Notes under the pieces: generated by a model
Databases searched by the model: none
What the model was told of the DNA's origin: nothing
Seen by the model: the letters and a program-made list of their open reading frames with translations, nothing else
Translations under genes and position numbers: made by a program
Source: Pseudomonadota bacterium
Lineage (GTDB): Bacteria; Pseudomonadota; Gammaproteobacteria; Pseudomonadales; Pseudomonadaceae
DNA: 41,933 bases
Reading direction: 5' to 3'
Assembly (NCBI GenBank): GCA_023431055.1
Contig: JAEYXX010000037.1
Span: forward strand, 1 to 41,933
In this document: one piece after another, positions 17,946-28,370 of the stretch
Layout: every line of letters starts with the position of its first letter
Numbering within the stretch: the stretch's first letter is position 1

Positions 17946-18527
17946 ATGCCCGCGCTGCTGCTCGCCTCCAGCTCACCCTATCGCCGCGAGCTGCTCGAAC
18001 GCCTGCAACTGCCCTTCACCTGGCAGTCGCCCAGCATTGACGAAAGCCGACGAGAGGGCGAAGCGGCCATCGACCTGGTCAAGCGCCTGGCCGAAGAAAA
18101 GGCCCGCGCCCTCGCCACCAGCCATCCTGAGCATCTGATCATCGGCTCGGACCAGGTCGCCGTGCTCGGCAGCGGCGAGATACTCGGCAAGCCCCACGAC
18201 CTACCCAGAGCCCAGCATCAGCTGCGCGCCGCCAGCGGCAGCAGCGTCACCTTCCTCACCGGCCTGGCATTGCTCAATACCGGTACCGACAGATGCCAGG
18301 TGGACTGCGTGCCTCTCACCGTGCACTTCCGCCAACTTGGCGACGAGCAGATCCTGCGCTATCTGCAACGCGAGCAGCCATTCGACTGCGCCGGCAGCTT
18401 CAAGTCCGAAGGCCTGGGCATCGCCCTGTTCCGCAGCACCGAGGGCAAGGACACCACCAGCCTGATCGGCCTGCCACTGATTCGCCTGGTGGACATGCTG
18501 CTGAACGAGGGAATCGAAGTCCCTTGA
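17946..18527 (+). CDS. maf: Maf family nucleotide pyrophosphatase (YceF type)
   Basis: A 193-residue Maf/HAM1-fold enzyme. [16 protein letters not shown] is the N-terminal substrate loop, [10 protein letters not shown] carries the metal-binding Asp, and [16 protein letters not shown] plus [12 protein letters not shown] are family blocks. The YceF subgroup hydrolyses 7-methyl-GTP; this is assigned by likeness and by position next to yceD-rpmF as in E. coli. AAGGAAGAG precedes the ATG at 17946. It converges on sppA across a shared terminator. Confidence 0.93.
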   Translation: MPALLLASSSPYRRELLERLQLPFTWQSPSIDESRREGEAAIDLVKRLAEEKARALATSHPEHLIIGSDQVAVLGSGEILGKPHDLPRAQHQLRAASGSSVTFLTGLALLNTGTDRCQVDCVPLTVHFRQLGDEQILRYLQREQPFDCAGSFKSEGLGIALFRSTEGKDTTSLIGLPLIRLVDMLLNEGIEVP

Positions 18528-18542
18528 GCCACCCATAAAAAG

Positions 18543-18573
18543 AAGAAGGCCCGCTGAGCGGGCCTTCTTTTTA
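18543..18573. terminator. Bidirectional terminator between maf and sppA
   Basis: AAGAAGGCCCGC (18543-18554) pairs perfectly over 12 bp with GCGGGCCTTCTT (18558-18569), loop TGA, with A-rich and T-rich flanks (18537-18575). It can stop both the rightward maf and leftward sppA transcripts. Confidence 0.92.
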
Positions 18574-18577
18574 TTTG

Positions 18578-19555
18578 TCAGCGCAGTGTTGGCCCCTGGA
18601 AGCCCATCCACAGCGCAATGCGATCGGCCACACTGGTGCCCAGACGCTTGGCGAAGCGGTCGAACGGAGTATCACGCTGGGTGAAATCGACCATTTCCTT
18701 CTCGCCGATCACTTCACGCGCCACATAGCTGGCACTGCCCAGCGCATCGACCAATCCCAGCTGCAGCGCCTGCTCGCCAGACCAGACCAACCCCGAGAAC
18801 AACTCGGGACGCTCGTCTGCCTTGAGGCGATCACCACGCCCCTTCTTCACACTGTCGATAAACTGACGATGAGTGGTATCGAGCACGGTTTTCCAGAAGC
18901 GGGTTTCCTCTTCCTTCTGCGGCTGGAACGGATCGAGGAATGCCTTGTGCTCACCCGATGTGTAGACGCGACGCTCGACACCGAGCTTCTCCATGGTTTC
19001 AACGAAACCGAAACTGGCTGCCGTGACACCGATGGAACCGACCAGACTGGCCTTGTCGGCATAGATCTCATCGGCCGCACTGGCGATGTAGTAGGCACCA
19101 GAGGCGCCCAGGTCACTGATCACCGCATAGACCTTGGTCTGCGGGTACTCGCCGCGCAGGCGGCGAATCTCGTCATAGATGTAACCGGACTGCACCGGAC
19201 TGCCACCCGGGCTGTTGATGCGCAGGATCACGCCCTTGGTATTGGTATCTTCGAAAGCCGCACGCAGGCTACCCACGACTTTATCGGCACTGGCCTCCTC
19301 GCGGTCGGCGATCATGCCGCGAATTTCGATCAGCGCCGTATGGGCAGTGGTGGTCGAAGCCGACTTCAGGTCAAGCACCGGCAATACCAGCGCCAGCGCA
19401 CCGAACAGATAGATAAAGGTCAGCAACTTGAAAAAAATGCCCCAGCGACGCGAGCGGCGCTGCTCCTGAACACTGGACAGCAGGGCTTTTTCCAGCAGCT
19501 TCCAGCTCTTGGCATCCTCGCCCGAAGAAGACGATGACTTCCACTCATCCGACAT
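18578..19555 (-). CDS. sppA: Signal peptide peptidase SppA (short type)
   Basis: A 325-residue inner-membrane serine protease of family S49 that degrades leftover signal peptides. One membrane helix (about residues 40-62, FFKLLTFIYLFGALALVLPV) follows a cytoplasmic Ser/Glu-rich head. The dyad is the Ser in ISDLGASGAYYIAS and the Lys in EIYADKASLVGSIG. A GTG at 19561 is in frame, but AGAGG is correctly spaced for the ATG at 19555. It is the half-length type, not the double-domain E. coli form. The start overlaps the end of the HAD gene by 11 bp. Confidence 0.93.
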   Translation of the reverse strand: MSDEWKSSSSSGEDAKSWKLLEKALLSSVQEQRRSRRWGIFFKLLTFIYLFGALALVLPVLDLKSASTTTAHTALIEIRGMIADREEASADKVVGSLRAAFEDTNTKGVILRINSPGGSPVQSGYIYDEIRRLRGEYPQTKVYAVISDLGASGAYYIASAADEIYADKASLVGSIGVTAASFGFVETMEKLGVERRVYTSGEHKAFLDPFQPQKEEETRFWKTVLDTTHRQFIDSVKKGRGDRLKADERPELFSGLVWSGEQALQLGLVDALGSASYVAREVIGEKEMVDFTQRDTPFDRFAKRLGTSVADRIALWMGFQGPTLR

Positions 19556-20240
19556 GCTCACTCACCTCTGCAGAACGCTGCGCGCGATGGCCGTCCAGCC
19601 ATGCACGCAACTCATTGAATTCGTTGATCACCAGTTGCGGCGAACACTCGCGTAAAACCGATAGCGGCTGCGCACCAAAACCCACCGCAACCGCATCCAT
19701 TCCGGCATTGCGCGCCATCAGTAGATCGAAGGTCGAGTCGCCCACCATCAGCGCACGCTCGGGCTGCACCCGGCAATGCGCGAGAATCTCGTGCAGCATC
19801 AGCGGGTCGGGCTTGCTCGCCGTCTCATCAGCACAGCGGGTGATATCGAAGTAATCCAGCCAACCCTTGTCGGCCAGCACCCGATGCAACCCCTTGCGCC
19901 CCTTGCCGGTCGCCACAGCCAATTGATAACCCTGCTCGCGAAAGGCTTCGAGCGACTCGCTCACACCCTCGAACAACGGCGAAGGCTCGGTTTCCAGCGC
20001 CAGATACTGCTCGCTGTAGGCGCGCCGGATGGTTTCGATTCGCAGCGGCTCATCGAGTTCCGGGTACAGCGTGCGAATCGCCACCCCCAGTTCCAGCCCA
20101 ATGATGCCGCGCACTGCGACATCCGTGCAGCGCGGCACGCCCGCCACGTCGGCCGCACGATGCATGGCCTCGACGATACGGCCAATGGAATCCACCAGCG
20201 TGCCGTCCCAATCGAAGATCAGCAGCTGATAATCAGGCAC
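19545..20240 (-). CDS. HAD-family hydrolase (phosphoglycolate-phosphatase-like)
   Basis: A 231-residue HAD phosphatase: nucleophile motif [10 protein letters not shown], motif II in AVATGK, motif III Lys in ASKPDPLML and acid motif [15 protein letters not shown], with a helical cap between. The chosen GTG at 20240 ([13 protein letters not shown]) overlaps rluC by 8 bp; a longer open frame to 20273 looks unrelated. Gph-like phosphoglycolate phosphatase or a nucleotide/sugar phosphatase are both possible. Its constant place after rluC in pseudomonads (PA2974) is known; the substrate is not. Confidence 0.9.
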   Translation of the reverse strand: MPDYQLLIFDWDGTLVDSIGRIVEAMHRAADVAGVPRCTDVAVRGIIGLELGVAIRTLYPELDEPLRIETIRRAYSEQYLALETEPSPLFEGVSESLEAFREQGYQLAVATGKGRKGLHRVLADKGWLDYFDITRCADETASKPDPLMLHEILAHCRVQPERALMVGDSTFDLLMARNAGMDAVAVGFGAQPLSVLRECSPQLVINEFNELRAWLDGHRAQRSAEVSEHVG

Positions 20241-21186
20241 TGAGACGCTCCAGGGTCTTGGCCCACATCTCATCCACCGGCGCTTCGAGCTTCAGCACGC
20301 CACCCTCAGGCAGCGGCACATGCAATTCGTAGGCATGCAGGAACAGGCGCTTGCCACCCAGCTCGCGAATTTCGCGGGTGAAGTCGTCATCACCATATTT
20401 GGAGTCGCCGGCGATGGAGTGCCCGGCATGCTTGGCATGCACACGAATCTGATGAGTGCGACCGGTCACCGGCTTGGCCTCGACCAGCGTGGCGAAGTCG
20501 CCAAAGCGGCGCAGCACGCGGAACAGCGTCAGCGCCTCCTTGCCCTCGCCATCGACCTCGACCATGCGCTCACCGGAGCGCAGGTTGCTCTTCTGCAGCG
20601 GCGCATTGACCTGCTTCTTAGCGGTCGCCCAGTGGCCGCGCACCAGCGCCATGTAGCGCTTGTCGACGCCGTCGCCACGCAGTTGCTCGTGTAGATGGCG
20701 CAACATGCTGCGCTTCTTGGCGATCATCAAAAGGCCGGATGTATCGCGATCTAGGCGATGAACCAGCTCCAGATCCTTGGCATCAGGGCGCAGCTGACGG
20801 AAGGCCTCGATCACGCCGTAATTGAGGCCACTGCCGCCATGCACGGCGATACCGGCCGGCTTGTTCAGCACGATCAGTGCCTTATCCTCGTAGACGATGG
20901 CCGCCTCGAGACGCTCGAGCAGCCCCTGCGCCAGCGGCTCGGGCTCATCGCGCTCGGCAAGGCGCAGCGGCGGCACACGCACCACGTCACCAGCCTGGAG
21001 TTTGTATTCGGGCTTGATCCGCCCCTTGTTCACGCGCACTTCGCCCTTGCGCAGGATGCGGTAGATCAGGGTTTTAGGCACGCCCTTGAGCTGCGCCCGG
21101 AGGAAGTTGTCGATGCGTTGGCCGGCAAGTTCCGGTGCAACCTCGATCAGCTGGACGCCGGAGGTCGGAGAGGCAGGAGTAGTCAT
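20233..21186 (-). CDS. rluC: 23S rRNA pseudouridine synthase RluC
   Basis: A 317-residue RluA-family enzyme. An N-terminal S4 RNA-binding domain ([34 protein letters not shown]) precedes the catalytic domain with the active aspartate in [11 protein letters not shown] and the later GRTHQIRVH. RluC makes pseudouridines 955, 2504 and 2580 in E. coli numbering. The ATG at 21186 is chosen over an upstream open extension to 21339, which would overlap the rne promoter. It is divergent from rne, a conserved pairing. Confidence 0.95.
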   Translation of the reverse strand: MTTPASPTSGVQLIEVAPELAGQRIDNFLRAQLKGVPKTLIYRILRKGEVRVNKGRIKPEYKLQAGDVVRVPPLRLAERDEPEPLAQGLLERLEAAIVYEDKALIVLNKPAGIAVHGGSGLNYGVIEAFRQLRPDAKDLELVHRLDRDTSGLLMIAKKRSMLRHLHEQLRGDGVDKRYMALVRGHWATAKKQVNAPLQKSNLRSGERMVEVDGEGKEALTLFRVLRRFGDFATLVEAKPVTGRTHQIRVHAKHAGHSIAGDSKYGDDDFTREIRELGGKRLFLHAYELHVPLPEGGVLKLEAPVDEMWAKTLERLSA

Positions 21187-21214
21187 CGCGCAATCATAAC
21201 AATTTTTTATGGAA

Positions 21215-21243
21215 TTGAAGCACTTAATCATTGCTGCTATAGT
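21215..21243 (+). promoter_or_regulatory. Sigma70 promoter of rne
   Basis: TTGAAG (21215-21220) and TATAGT (21238-21243) have exactly 17 bp between them, in the AT-rich stretch upstream of rluC, pointing to rne. The start would be near 21250. This resembles the distant rne promoters known in enterobacteria. Confidence 0.75.
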
Positions 21244-21249
21244 CGCGAA

Positions 21250-21764
21250 CGCCGCCAAAAGCGGCCTGGCTTGCGGATGATCGCCAAACTTGCCATCCCC
21301 TGCCCGCGCAAACCTTGCTTGGACGTGAGGCCGTCCCACGGATTCTTCAGGTTAGAAAGGCCGAAAAAGGCCACGAAGACTTCGGAAATAAAGCCTTGAG
21401 TATGATGCGCGATTCGCCCACAGGGCGGTCGCGGTAAATGACAACCGCTGCGGAATCCGCGCGCGGCACCCGATTTTCAGCGATACGTGTAGGGTGGAGA
21501 TGTACAACTGTTGGACTGCGTAGCACATCGCTTGATCAAAGACGCCTCATCTCGTCCGCTACCGCCAGTTGATTCCTCTTCCTGACTGAGTGCTTCTGTC
21601 ACCACAGCAAGCAGGAGACGTCCGTCGCGACCGCGGCCTGATATGGCTGGCCGTCGCTAGACAGTGGAACGATTTACGACCGTTTCTGACGCGCCTGACA
21701 CCGACCCTGAGAGTCGTGTGTGCCAAACGTGGCTTCCGGCAGCCCCGGAACCCATTGGTACCAC
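21250..21764 (+). other. Long 5' leader of rne
   Basis: About 515 nt without a credible gene separate the predicted promoter from the rne ATG. Short hairpins are visible, for example GGCC-GAAAAA-GGCC near 21359 and GCGGT-AAATGACA-ACCGC near 21430, and later GGCC-GGCC pairs near 21635. In E. coli the rne leader is bound and cut by RNase E itself as feedback; a similar role is inferred. No ribosome site of strength precedes the start codon. Confidence 0.6.
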
Positions 21765-24700
21765 ATGAAAAGAATGCTAATTAACGCAACTCAGCCCGAA
21801 GAGTTGCGTGTTGCCCTGGTAGATGGCCAAAAACTCTACGATCTGGACATCGAGTCCGGCGCCCGCGAACAGAAAAAGGCCAATATCTACAAAGGCCGTA
21901 TCACCCGCGTTGAACCCAGCCTTGAAGCCGCCTTCGTCGATTTCGGTTCCGAACGCCACGGCTTCCTCCCCCTCAAAGAAATCTCCCGCGAATACTTCTC
22001 CAAAGCCCCTGAAGGCGGCCGCGTCAATATCAAGGACGTGCTCAAGGAAGGCCAGGAAGTCATCGTCCAGGTCGAGAAGGAAGAACGCGGCAACAAGGGC
22101 GCAGCCCTGACCACCTTCATCAGCCTGGCCGGTCGTTACCTGGTGCTGATGCCGAACAACCCACGTGCCGGCGGCATCTCCCGCCGCATCGAAGGCGAAG
22201 AGCGTAACGAACTGCGTGAGGCGCTGAACGGCCTCAACGCTCCGGCCGACATGGGCCTGATCGTACGTACCGCAGGCCTCGGTCGCTCCAGCGAAGAAAT
22301 GCAGTGGGACCTCGACTACCTGCTGCAACTGTGGAGCGCCATCAAGGAAGCCTCCACCAGCCGCCCTGCCCCGTTCCTGATCTACCAGGAATCCAACGTC
22401 ATCATCCGCGCCATCCGCGACTACCTGCGCCAGGACATCGGCGAAGTGCTGGTCGACAGCGTCGAAGCCCAGGAAGAAGCCCTGAGCTTCATCCAGCAGG
22501 TGATGCCGCAGTACGCCAGCAAGATCAAGCTGTACGAAGACAGCGTGCCGCTGTTCAACCGCTTCCAGATCGAAAGCCAGATCGAAACCGCCTTCCAGCG
22601 TGAAGTGAAGCTGCCGTCCGGCGGCTCCATCGTCATCGACCCGACCGAAGCCCTGGTGTCCATCGACATCAACTCGGCGCGCGCCACCAAGGGCAGCGAC
22701 ATCGAGGAAACCGCGCTGCAGACCAACCTGGAAGCGGCCGAGGAAATCGCCCGCCAGCTGCGCCTGCGTGATATCGGCGGCCTGATCGTCATCGACTTCA
22801 TCGACATGACCCCGGCCAAGAACCAGCGCGCCGTCGAAGAGAAGGTACGTGAAGCCCTGGAAGCCGACCGCGCCCGCGTTCAGGTCGGCCGCATCTCGCG
22901 CTTTGGCCTGCTGGAAATGTCCCGTCAGCGCCTGCGTCCGTCCCTGGGCGAGACCAGCGGCATCGTCTGCCCGCGCTGCAACGGCCAAGGCATCATCCGC
23001 GACGTGGAATCCCTGTCGCTGGCCATCCTGCGCCTGATCGAAGAAGAAGCGCTGAAGGATCGCACCGCCGAAGTCCGCGCTCAGGTACCGATCCCGGTCG
23101 CCGCCTTCCTGCTCAACGAGAAGCGCAACTCGATCACCAAGATCGAACTGCGCACCCGTGCGCGCATCGTGATCCTGCCCAACGATCACCTGGAAACCCC
23201 GCATTTTGAAGTGCAGCGTCTGCGTGACGACAGCCCGGAAGCCCTGAGCGGCCAGACCAGCTACGAAATCGCCGCCACCGCGGAAAACGAGGAAGCTGCC
23301 GCTCACCCAACCGCTGCCACGCGCACCCTGGTTCGCCAGGAAGCCGCGATCAAGGCCGCGCCGCGCAGCAGCGCTCCGGTTGCCGCCGAGCCGCAACCGG
23401 CTCCGCTGGCTCCGACCAAATCGCCTGAGCCGAGCCTGTTCAAGGGCCTGGTCAAATCGCTGGTCAGCCTCTTCGCCGGCAAGGAAGAAGAAGCTCAGCC
23501 TGCGGTCACCGAGAAGAAGAACAACGAGCGTCCGCCGCGCGAAGAGCGCCGCAACGGTCGTCAGCAGAGCCGTAACCGTGGCGGTCGCCGCGACGAAGAG
23601 CGCAAGCCCCGCGAAGAACGCGCCCCGCGTGAAGAGCGTCAGGGCCGTGAGCCGCGTGAAGAGCGCCAACCTCGCGAAGAGCGCGCTCCGCGTGAAGAAC
23701 GCGCCCCGCGCGAAGGCCAGGAAAACCGTCGCGAGCGCAAGCCGCGCGAAGAGCGCGCCCCGCGTGAAGAGCGTGTGCGCGAACTGCGCGAGCCGCTGGA
23801 CGCTACTGGCAACGAACAACGCGAAGAGCGTGCCGAGCGTCAGCCGCGTGGCGAGCGTCAGGAACGTCAGCGTCCGCCGCGCGAAGAGCGCCAGCCACGT
23901 GCCGAGCAGGCCGAGGCCCTGCAGGACGAAGCGCTGCCGAACGAAGAGCAGCTGCAGGATGACGAGCAGGACAACAACGACGGTGAGCGTCCGCGTCGCC
24001 GCTCCCGTGGTCAGCGTCGTCGCAGCAACCGCCGTGAGCGTCAGCGTGATGCCGACGGCAACCTGATCGAGAGCGCCGAGAACAGCGAAGCCGCAGGTAA
24101 CGAAGCTCAAACCGCCGCTCCAGCTGCCGTAGCCACTGCCGCCGCCGTGGCTGCAGAAAGCGTCGACAGCAGCGAGAACGTCGCCAGCGAGGCTCCGATC
24201 AGCGAAGCGCCGGTAGCTCAGGCTGAAGAAGCCCCAGCCGCTCAAGTGGTCGAGGCGCAAGCCGAGGCTAGCGTGAGCGAAGTAGTCGAAACCGCTCCGG
24301 TCGCAGCGAAGGAAACTGAAGCAGAAGCGGCCGCAGTCGCAACCCCTGCTGCCGTCGAAGTGCCACTCGCCGAACCGGTCGCTCAAGCTGAGCCGGCTGT
24401 CGAAGTCGCCCAGGAGCCTGTTCAGGCGCCAGCCGAGCAAGCACCTGCTGCCGCACCGGTTCCGGCAAATGCCACCGGCCGTGCACCGAACGACCCGCGC
24501 GAAGTACGTCGTCGTCAGCGTGAAGCCGAGCGCCTGGCCCGCGAAACTGCACAGGCCGCTGCTGCAGCCCCGGCTGTAGAAGCCGCTCCAGTAGTAGTCG
24601 ACGCCGCTCCGGTCGCTGAAGCAAGCGCCCCGGCAGAAGCCGAAGCCGCTGCAGTCGAAACCGCTCCTGCGGTCGAGCCCGTCGTCGAAACCGAAGCCAC

Positions 24701-24800
24701 TCCTATCGTCAGCGAGCAAAACGTGAGCGAAGCGGTAGAGCAAGCGCAGCCGGAAGAAGAAACGCAAGCCGACAAGGACGAGGTCAAGCCTCAGGCTTGA
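21765..24800 (+). CDS. rne: Ribonuclease E
   Basis: A 1011-residue endoribonuclease, the core of RNA decay and rRNA/tRNA processing. The start [21 protein letters not shown] equals the E. coli type, so the ATG at 21765 is chosen. The S1 domain is at about 36-120, the DNase-I-like catalytic part has Asp in VSIDINSAR and in IVIDFIDM, and the zinc link is CPRCNGQG. From about residue 530 it is disordered: an arginine-rich part with many REER/PREER units (about 600-730), then Ala/Glu/Val-rich sequence, and an [17 protein letters not shown] segment near the end. Such motifs probably bind RNA, membrane or degradosome partners. Confidence 0.97.
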   Translation: MKRMLINATQPEELRVALVDGQKLYDLDIESGAREQKKANIYKGRITRVEPSLEAAFVDFGSERHGFLPLKEISREYFSKAPEGGRVNIKDVLKEGQEVIVQVEKEERGNKGAALTTFISLAGRYLVLMPNNPRAGGISRRIEGEERNELREALNGLNAPADMGLIVRTAGLGRSSEEMQWDLDYLLQLWSAIKEASTSRPAPFLIYQESNVIIRAIRDYLRQDIGEVLVDSVEAQEEALSFIQQVMPQYASKIKLYEDSVPLFNRFQIESQIETAFQREVKLPSGGSIVIDPTEALVSIDINSARATKGSDIEETALQTNLEAAEEIARQLRLRDIGGLIVIDFIDMTPAKNQRAVEEKVREALEADRARVQVGRISRFGLLEMSRQRLRPSLGETSGIVCPRCNGQGIIRDVESLSLAILRLIEEEALKDRTAEVRAQVPIPVAAFLLNEKRNSITKIELRTRARIVILPNDHLETPHFEVQRLRDDSPEALSGQTSYEIAATAENEEAAAHPTAATRTLVRQEAAIKAAPRSSAPVAAEPQPAPLAPTKSPEPSLFKGLVKSLVSLFAGKEEEAQPAVTEKKNNERPPREERRNGRQQSRNRGGRRDEERKPREERAPREERQGREPREERQPREERAPREERAPREGQENRRERKPREERAPREERVRELREPLDATGNEQREERAERQPRGERQERQRPPREERQPRAEQAEALQDEALPNEEQLQDDEQDNNDGERPRRRSRGQRRRSNRRERQRDADGNLIESAENSEAAGNEAQTAAPAAVATAAAVAAESVDSSENVASEAPISEAPVAQAEEAPAAQVVEAQAEASVSEVVETAPVAAKETEAEAAAVATPAAVEVPLAEPVAQAEPAVEVAQEPVQAPAEQAPAAAPVPANATGRAPNDPREVRRRQREAERLARETAQAAAAAPAVEAAPVVVDAAPVAEASAPAEAEAAAVETAPAVEPVVETEATPIVSEQNVSEAVEQAQPEEETQADKDEVKPQA

Positions 24801-24817
24801 TCCTCCTGCGGTCACTG

Positions 24818-24846
24818 AAAAGGGGATGCCTAGGCATCCCCTTTTT
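24818..24846. terminator. Terminator after rne
   Basis: AAAAGGGGATGCC (24818-24830) and GGCATCCCCTTTT (24833-24845) form a 13-bp perfect stem with a two-base gap, so a few central bases must open as the loop; T residues follow on the rightward strand. It ends rne and may also serve the leftward murB transcript. Confidence 0.88.
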
Positions 24847-24860
24847 CATTTCCGTCACTG

Positions 24861-24882
24861 GTAGCCCGGATGCAATCCGGGG
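24861..24882. repeat. Single REP unit
   Basis: One copy of the AGCCCGGATGCAATCCGGG repeat, between the rne terminator and the convergent end of murB. It is the same unit as at 7518-7578. Confidence 0.82.
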
Positions 24883-24915
24883 GCGGCACTCAACGGTTCA
24901 CGCCCGCGCCACAGA

Positions 24916-25935
24916 TCAAAGCACGTTGGGTTCGATTTCCAGCGCTACGCCAAAACGTTGCAGGATATCGCTCTGGATGCGCTGCGCCAGTTGCAGCAAC
25001 TGCGCCCCCGTCGCTTGGCCGTAGTTGACCAGTACCAGCGCCTGCAAACGATGCACACCGGCATCACCCTCACGCGCGCCCTTCCACCCTGCCCGCTCGA
25101 TCAGCCAGCCGGCGGCCAGCTTGACCAGACCATCCCCCGCCGGATAGCTGACCAGGTCAGCATGCTCGGCGCGAATGCGCTCGGCCAGTTCGAAGGACAC
25201 TACCGGGTTCTTGAAGAAACTGCCGGCATTGCCCAGCTCGACGGGATTGGGCAGCTTTTCGCTGCGAATGGCGCAGATGGCCTGGCTGACGTCGCTGGCG
25301 GTCGGCGCTTCCACGCCCATCTCGGCGAGACGCTGGCGCACCGGGCCGTAGTCCAGGCGCAACGAAGCAAGACGACTCAAGCGAAAGCGCACGCGCAGGA
25401 TCAGCCAGCGCCCGGCTTCGCGCTTGAACAGGCTGTCACGGTAAGCGAAGGCGCACTCCTCCAGGGCAAAATCGCGCAGCTCGCCGGTATGCCGGTCCAG
25501 CGCGGTGAGGCCGGCGAACAGATCCTTGATCTCCACACCGTAGGCGCCAATGTTCTGCATCGGCGCGGCACCGACGGTGCCGGGAATCAGGCTGAGGTTT
25601 TCCAGGCCGTTCAGGCCCTGCGCCAGGCTCCATTGCACGAACGGATGCCAGGGCTCGCCGGCTTCGGCCTCCACCAGCACCTGCTCGCCGTCGGCCTCGA
25701 GAATACGAAGGCCACGACTGGCCATGCGCAGTACCAGCGCCTCGACATCGCGGGTCAGCAACAGGTTGCTGCCACCCCCGATCACCAGCAGCGGTAAGCC
25801 CTGCTGATTCGCCAGGCTCAGCGCCTCGCGTACATCGTCATCATCGTGCGCTTCGGCGAAACGCCGTGCACGCACATCGACACCAAAGCTGTTGAAGGCC
25901 TTGAGCGACACATCACTTTGCAGATTCAGACTCAC
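24916..25935 (-). CDS. murB: UDP-N-acetylenolpyruvoylglucosamine reductase
   Basis: A 339-residue FAD enzyme finishing UDP-MurNAc for peptidoglycan. FNSFGVDVRARRF, the FAD loop LVIGGGSNLLLT, IPGTVGAAPMQNIGAYGVEI and the catalytic Ser in GNAGSFFKNPVV are present. The loop between YRDSLFKR and the end marks the type I (E. coli-like) enzyme. Its ATG overlaps the ptpA stop by 4 bp (ATGA). Confidence 0.96.
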   Translation of the reverse strand: MSLNLQSDVSLKAFNSFGVDVRARRFAEAHDDDDVREALSLANQQGLPLLVIGGGSNLLLTRDVEALVLRMASRGLRILEADGEQVLVEAEAGEPWHPFVQWSLAQGLNGLENLSLIPGTVGAAPMQNIGAYGVEIKDLFAGLTALDRHTGELRDFALEECAFAYRDSLFKREAGRWLILRVRFRLSRLASLRLDYGPVRQRLAEMGVEAPTASDVSQAICAIRSEKLPNPVELGNAGSFFKNPVVSFELAERIRAEHADLVSYPAGDGLVKLAAGWLIERAGWKGAREGDAGVHRLQALVLVNYGQATGAQLLQLAQRIQSDILQRFGVALEIEPNVL

Positions 25936-26396
25936 AGGCGCCCCTTGATCTCGATCAGCAACGCATCACTGGCCTGTTCGATCAGATCCAGCACCTGCTC
26001 GAAGCCATCCTCGCCGCCGTAGTAGGGATCGGGCACCTCATCCAGCGCCAGTTCATATCGGCGCAGGTAAAGATCGAGATCGGCACGGGCATCGGCGGGG
26101 CGCAGCGCCTTGAGGTTACGCAGGTTGCTCTGGTCCATGGCCAGGATCAGGTCGAAGCGCTGGAAATCGGCGGCCTCGACCTGGCGCGCACGCTGCGCGG
26201 ACAGATCATAGCCACGGCGCAGCGCCGCCTGACGCGTGCGACTGTCCGGCGCCTTGCCGACATGCCAGTCGCCGGTACCGGCGGAATCCACCAACACCCG
26301 ATCGTCCAGACCCGCCGCGCGCAGCTTGTGGCGAAAAACGCCCTCGGCCGTGGGCGAACGGCAGATGTTACCCAGGCAGACGAACAGAACCTTCAT
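25932..26396 (-). CDS. ptpA: Low-molecular-weight protein tyrosine phosphatase
   Basis: A 154-residue phosphatase with P-loop VCLGNICRSPTAEGVF (Cys-X5-Arg near residue 8) and the general acid in DEVPDPYYGGEDGFEQVLDLI. The ATG at 26396 shares a base with the kdsB stop; the frame upstream of it is a shadow of kdsB. It acts on phosphotyrosine proteins, often controlling polysaccharide export kinases, but no kinase gene is near. It lies between kdsB and murB as PA2978 does. Confidence 0.93.
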   Translation of the reverse strand: MKVLFVCLGNICRSPTAEGVFRHKLRAAGLDDRVLVDSAGTGDWHVGKAPDSRTRQAALRRGYDLSAQRARQVEAADFQRFDLILAMDQSNLRNLKALRPADARADLDLYLRRYELALDEVPDPYYGGEDGFEQVLDLIEQASDALLIEIKGRL

Positions 26397-27160
26397 CAGG
26401 CCCCCAGCAGGTGGCGCACCCGCTCCAGGTCTTCGGCGGTGTCCACACCGGCAGCGGGCGCTTCGAGGGCATCGGCGACATGGATACGTACGCCGTTGTA
26501 CAGCGCGCGCAGCTGCTCCAGACACTCGGTGTCTTCCAGCCAGCACGGGCCCCAGGCGACGAAGTCATGCAGGAAGCCGGCGCGGTAGGCGTAAATGCCA
26601 ATATGGCGGCGATACGGCACGCCCTGCGGCAGTACATCGCGGCTCTTGGCGAAAGCATCGCGCGCCCAGGCCAGCGGTGCACGGCTGAAAGTCAGGGCCA
26701 GGCCATCTTTGTCCGCGACCACCTTGACCACATTGGGATTGAACAGCGCGGTGACGTCTTCGATGGGCTCGGCCAGGGTGGCGATGCCGGCCTGCGGGTT
26801 GGCCGCCAGATTCGCCGCCACCTGATCGATGATCGATGGCGGAATCAGCGGCTCGTCACCCTGCACGTTGACCACGATGGCATCGGCCGGCAAACCAAGC
26901 TGGGTGGCCACTTCGGCAAGACGGTCGGTGCCGGAATTGTGATCCTCGCGGGTCAGCAGCACCTCGGCGCCGAAAGCCTGGCAAGCTTCGACGATGCGCG
27001 CATCGTCGGTGGCGACCACCACACGGCCGGCCGAGCTCTTCCTGGCCTGCTCCCAGACGTGCTGCACCATGGGCTTGCCGGCGATGTCCTGCAGCGGCTT
27101 GCCGGGCAGGCGGGTGGAGGCGTAACGGGCGGGAATCACGACGGTGAAGGCTGCGCTCAT
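26396..27160 (-). CDS. kdsB: CMP-KDO synthetase
   Basis: A 254-residue cytidylyltransferase activating KDO for lipopolysaccharide inner core. [17 protein letters not shown] is the nucleotide-binding start, [13 protein letters not shown] carries the metal Asp, and HIGIYAYR with [14 protein letters not shown] are family blocks. It begins directly after the YcaR-like gene (TAAATG) and overlaps ptpA by one base. With lpxK it forms a lipid A-core set. Confidence 0.97.
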   Translation of the reverse strand: MSAAFTVVIPARYASTRLPGKPLQDIAGKPMVQHVWEQARKSSAGRVVVATDDARIVEACQAFGAEVLLTREDHNSGTDRLAEVATQLGLPADAIVVNVQGDEPLIPPSIIDQVAANLAANPQAGIATLAEPIEDVTALFNPNVVKVVADKDGLALTFSRAPLAWARDAFAKSRDVLPQGVPYRRHIGIYAYRAGFLHDFVAWGPCWLEDTECLEQLRALYNGVRIHVADALEAPAAGVDTAEDLERVRHLLGA

Positions 27161-27346
27161 TTACTTGTCCAGACGCTCGTCGGTATTGAGGGTGCGTGCT
27201 TCGCTTTCCAGCATCACCGGGATGCCGTCGCGAATCGGGTAGGCCACGCCGGCACCCTTGCTGATCAGTTCGGTCTTGTCTTCGGAGAGCTGCAGCGGGC
27301 CCTTGCAAATCGGGCAGGCGAGAATATCGAGCAGTTTAAGGTCCAT
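27161..27346 (-). CDS. Trm112/YcaR-like small zinc-type protein (UPF0434)
   Basis: A 61-residue protein, [18 protein letters not shown] with a single CxxC pair, then [11 protein letters not shown]. It belongs to the Trm112p-like/UPF0434 family conserved between lpxK and kdsB in proteobacteria. Its exact function is not established; related Trm112 proteins stabilise methyltransferases. Confidence 0.9.
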   Translation of the reverse strand: MDLKLLDILACPICKGPLQLSEDKTELISKGAGVAYPIRDGIPVMLESEARTLNTDERLDK

Positions 27347-27365
27347 GGCGCAGTCCTTAGTGAGG

Positions 27366-28370
27366 TCATCGAGACCCCGGTATGAGGCGGGCCAGCTCCT
27401 TGTCCAACCAGTCGACGAAAGCCGGCGTGGGCACGGCGTCGACGGCCAGGTACCACCAGTCGGCGGCGGCGAAGGCCCGGCATTTCACCGCATCCTTTTC
27501 CGTCATCAGCAGCGGCAGCGGCGGCTCGAAGCTGAGCTGGGCGGCATCGTACTGCGCATGATCGGCAAAGGGGTGCGGAACCGGGCGCCAGTTTAGCGCT
27601 TCGAGGGTGTTGAAGAAACGCTGCGGGTTGCCGATACCGGCCACCGCATGCACGGCCTGCCCGGGCGGGAAGTGCTCGAGGCCGAGACGTTCGCCACTGG
27701 CCAGATTGACCAACGCGGTCGGTTGCAGGCGAAAGGCGTAACCCTCGGCACTATCGGTTTCGGCGCCGTTGAACAGCACGGCGTCCACCTCAGCCAGACG
27801 CTCGACCGGCTCGCGCAGCGGCCCGGCCGGCAGGCAGCGGCGATTGCCCAGACCGCGGGCGGCGTCGATCAGCACCAGCTCCAGATCGCGCGCCAAACGG
27901 TAGTGCTGCAGGCCATCGTCGCAGAGGATCAGGTCCAGTGGTTCTTCGGCCAGCAGCGCACGCACGGCGCGGCTGCGGTCCGGGTCGATCATCAAGGGTA
28001 CGCCGCTGCGCTGGACGATCAGCAGCGGCTCGTCACCGGCCTGCTCCGCCGGCTGCTCGGCACGCACTCGCCAGGGCAGGCTCGGCGGCGTGGCGCCATA
28101 GCCGCGGCTGACCACGCCGACCTTGAGGCCGCGAGCGCGGCAGTGCTCGATGAGGAAGAGGATCAGCGGCGTCTTGCCGGTACCGCCGACGGTGATGTTG
28201 CCCACCACCAGCACCGGCACCGGCGCACGGTAGATATCGCCCTGGCCGGCGAGAAAACGCGCACGCTTGCCCTGCACCACGCGGCGGTACAGCCACTCCA
28301 GCGGGCGCAGCAGCGCCAGCGCGGGGTGGCCGCGGTACCAGGCCTCGAGCAGGCGATCGGCAGCGCTCAC
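27366..28370 (-). CDS. lpxK: Tetraacyldisaccharide 4'-kinase
   Basis: A 334-residue inner-membrane-bound kinase placing the 4' phosphate of lipid A. The P-loop is [13 protein letters not shown], followed by GVVSRGYG and the aspartates of [18 protein letters not shown]. The protein starts with a GTG at 28370 that touches the exbD stop (TAAGTG), suggesting coupling. Downstream are the YcaR-like gene and kdsB. Confidence 0.96.
   Translation of the reverse strand: MSAADRLLEAWYRGHPALALLRPLEWLYRRVVQGKRARFLAGQGDIYRAPVPVLVVGNITVGGTGKTPLILFLIEHCRARGLKVGVVSRGYGATPPSLPWRVRAEQPAEQAGDEPLLIVQRSGVPLMIDPDRSRAVRALLAEEPLDLILCDDGLQHYRLARDLELVLIDAARGLGNRRCLPAGPLREPVERLAEVDAVLFNGAETDSAEGYAFRLQPTALVNLASGERLGLEHFPPGQAVHAVAGIGNPQRFFNTLEALNWRPVPHPFADHAQYDAAQLSFEPPLPLLMTEKDAVKCRAFAAADWWYLAVDAVPTPAFVDWLDKELARLIPGSR

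Noticed and set aside
21777..24815. An open frame of 1012 codons on the strand opposite rne.
   Set aside because: It is antisense to a certain gene, exactly in codon register with it, and its protein is a low-complexity pattern of Phe, Leu, Ala and Arg from the GC-rich codons and repeats of rne. No start signal or family is recognisable.
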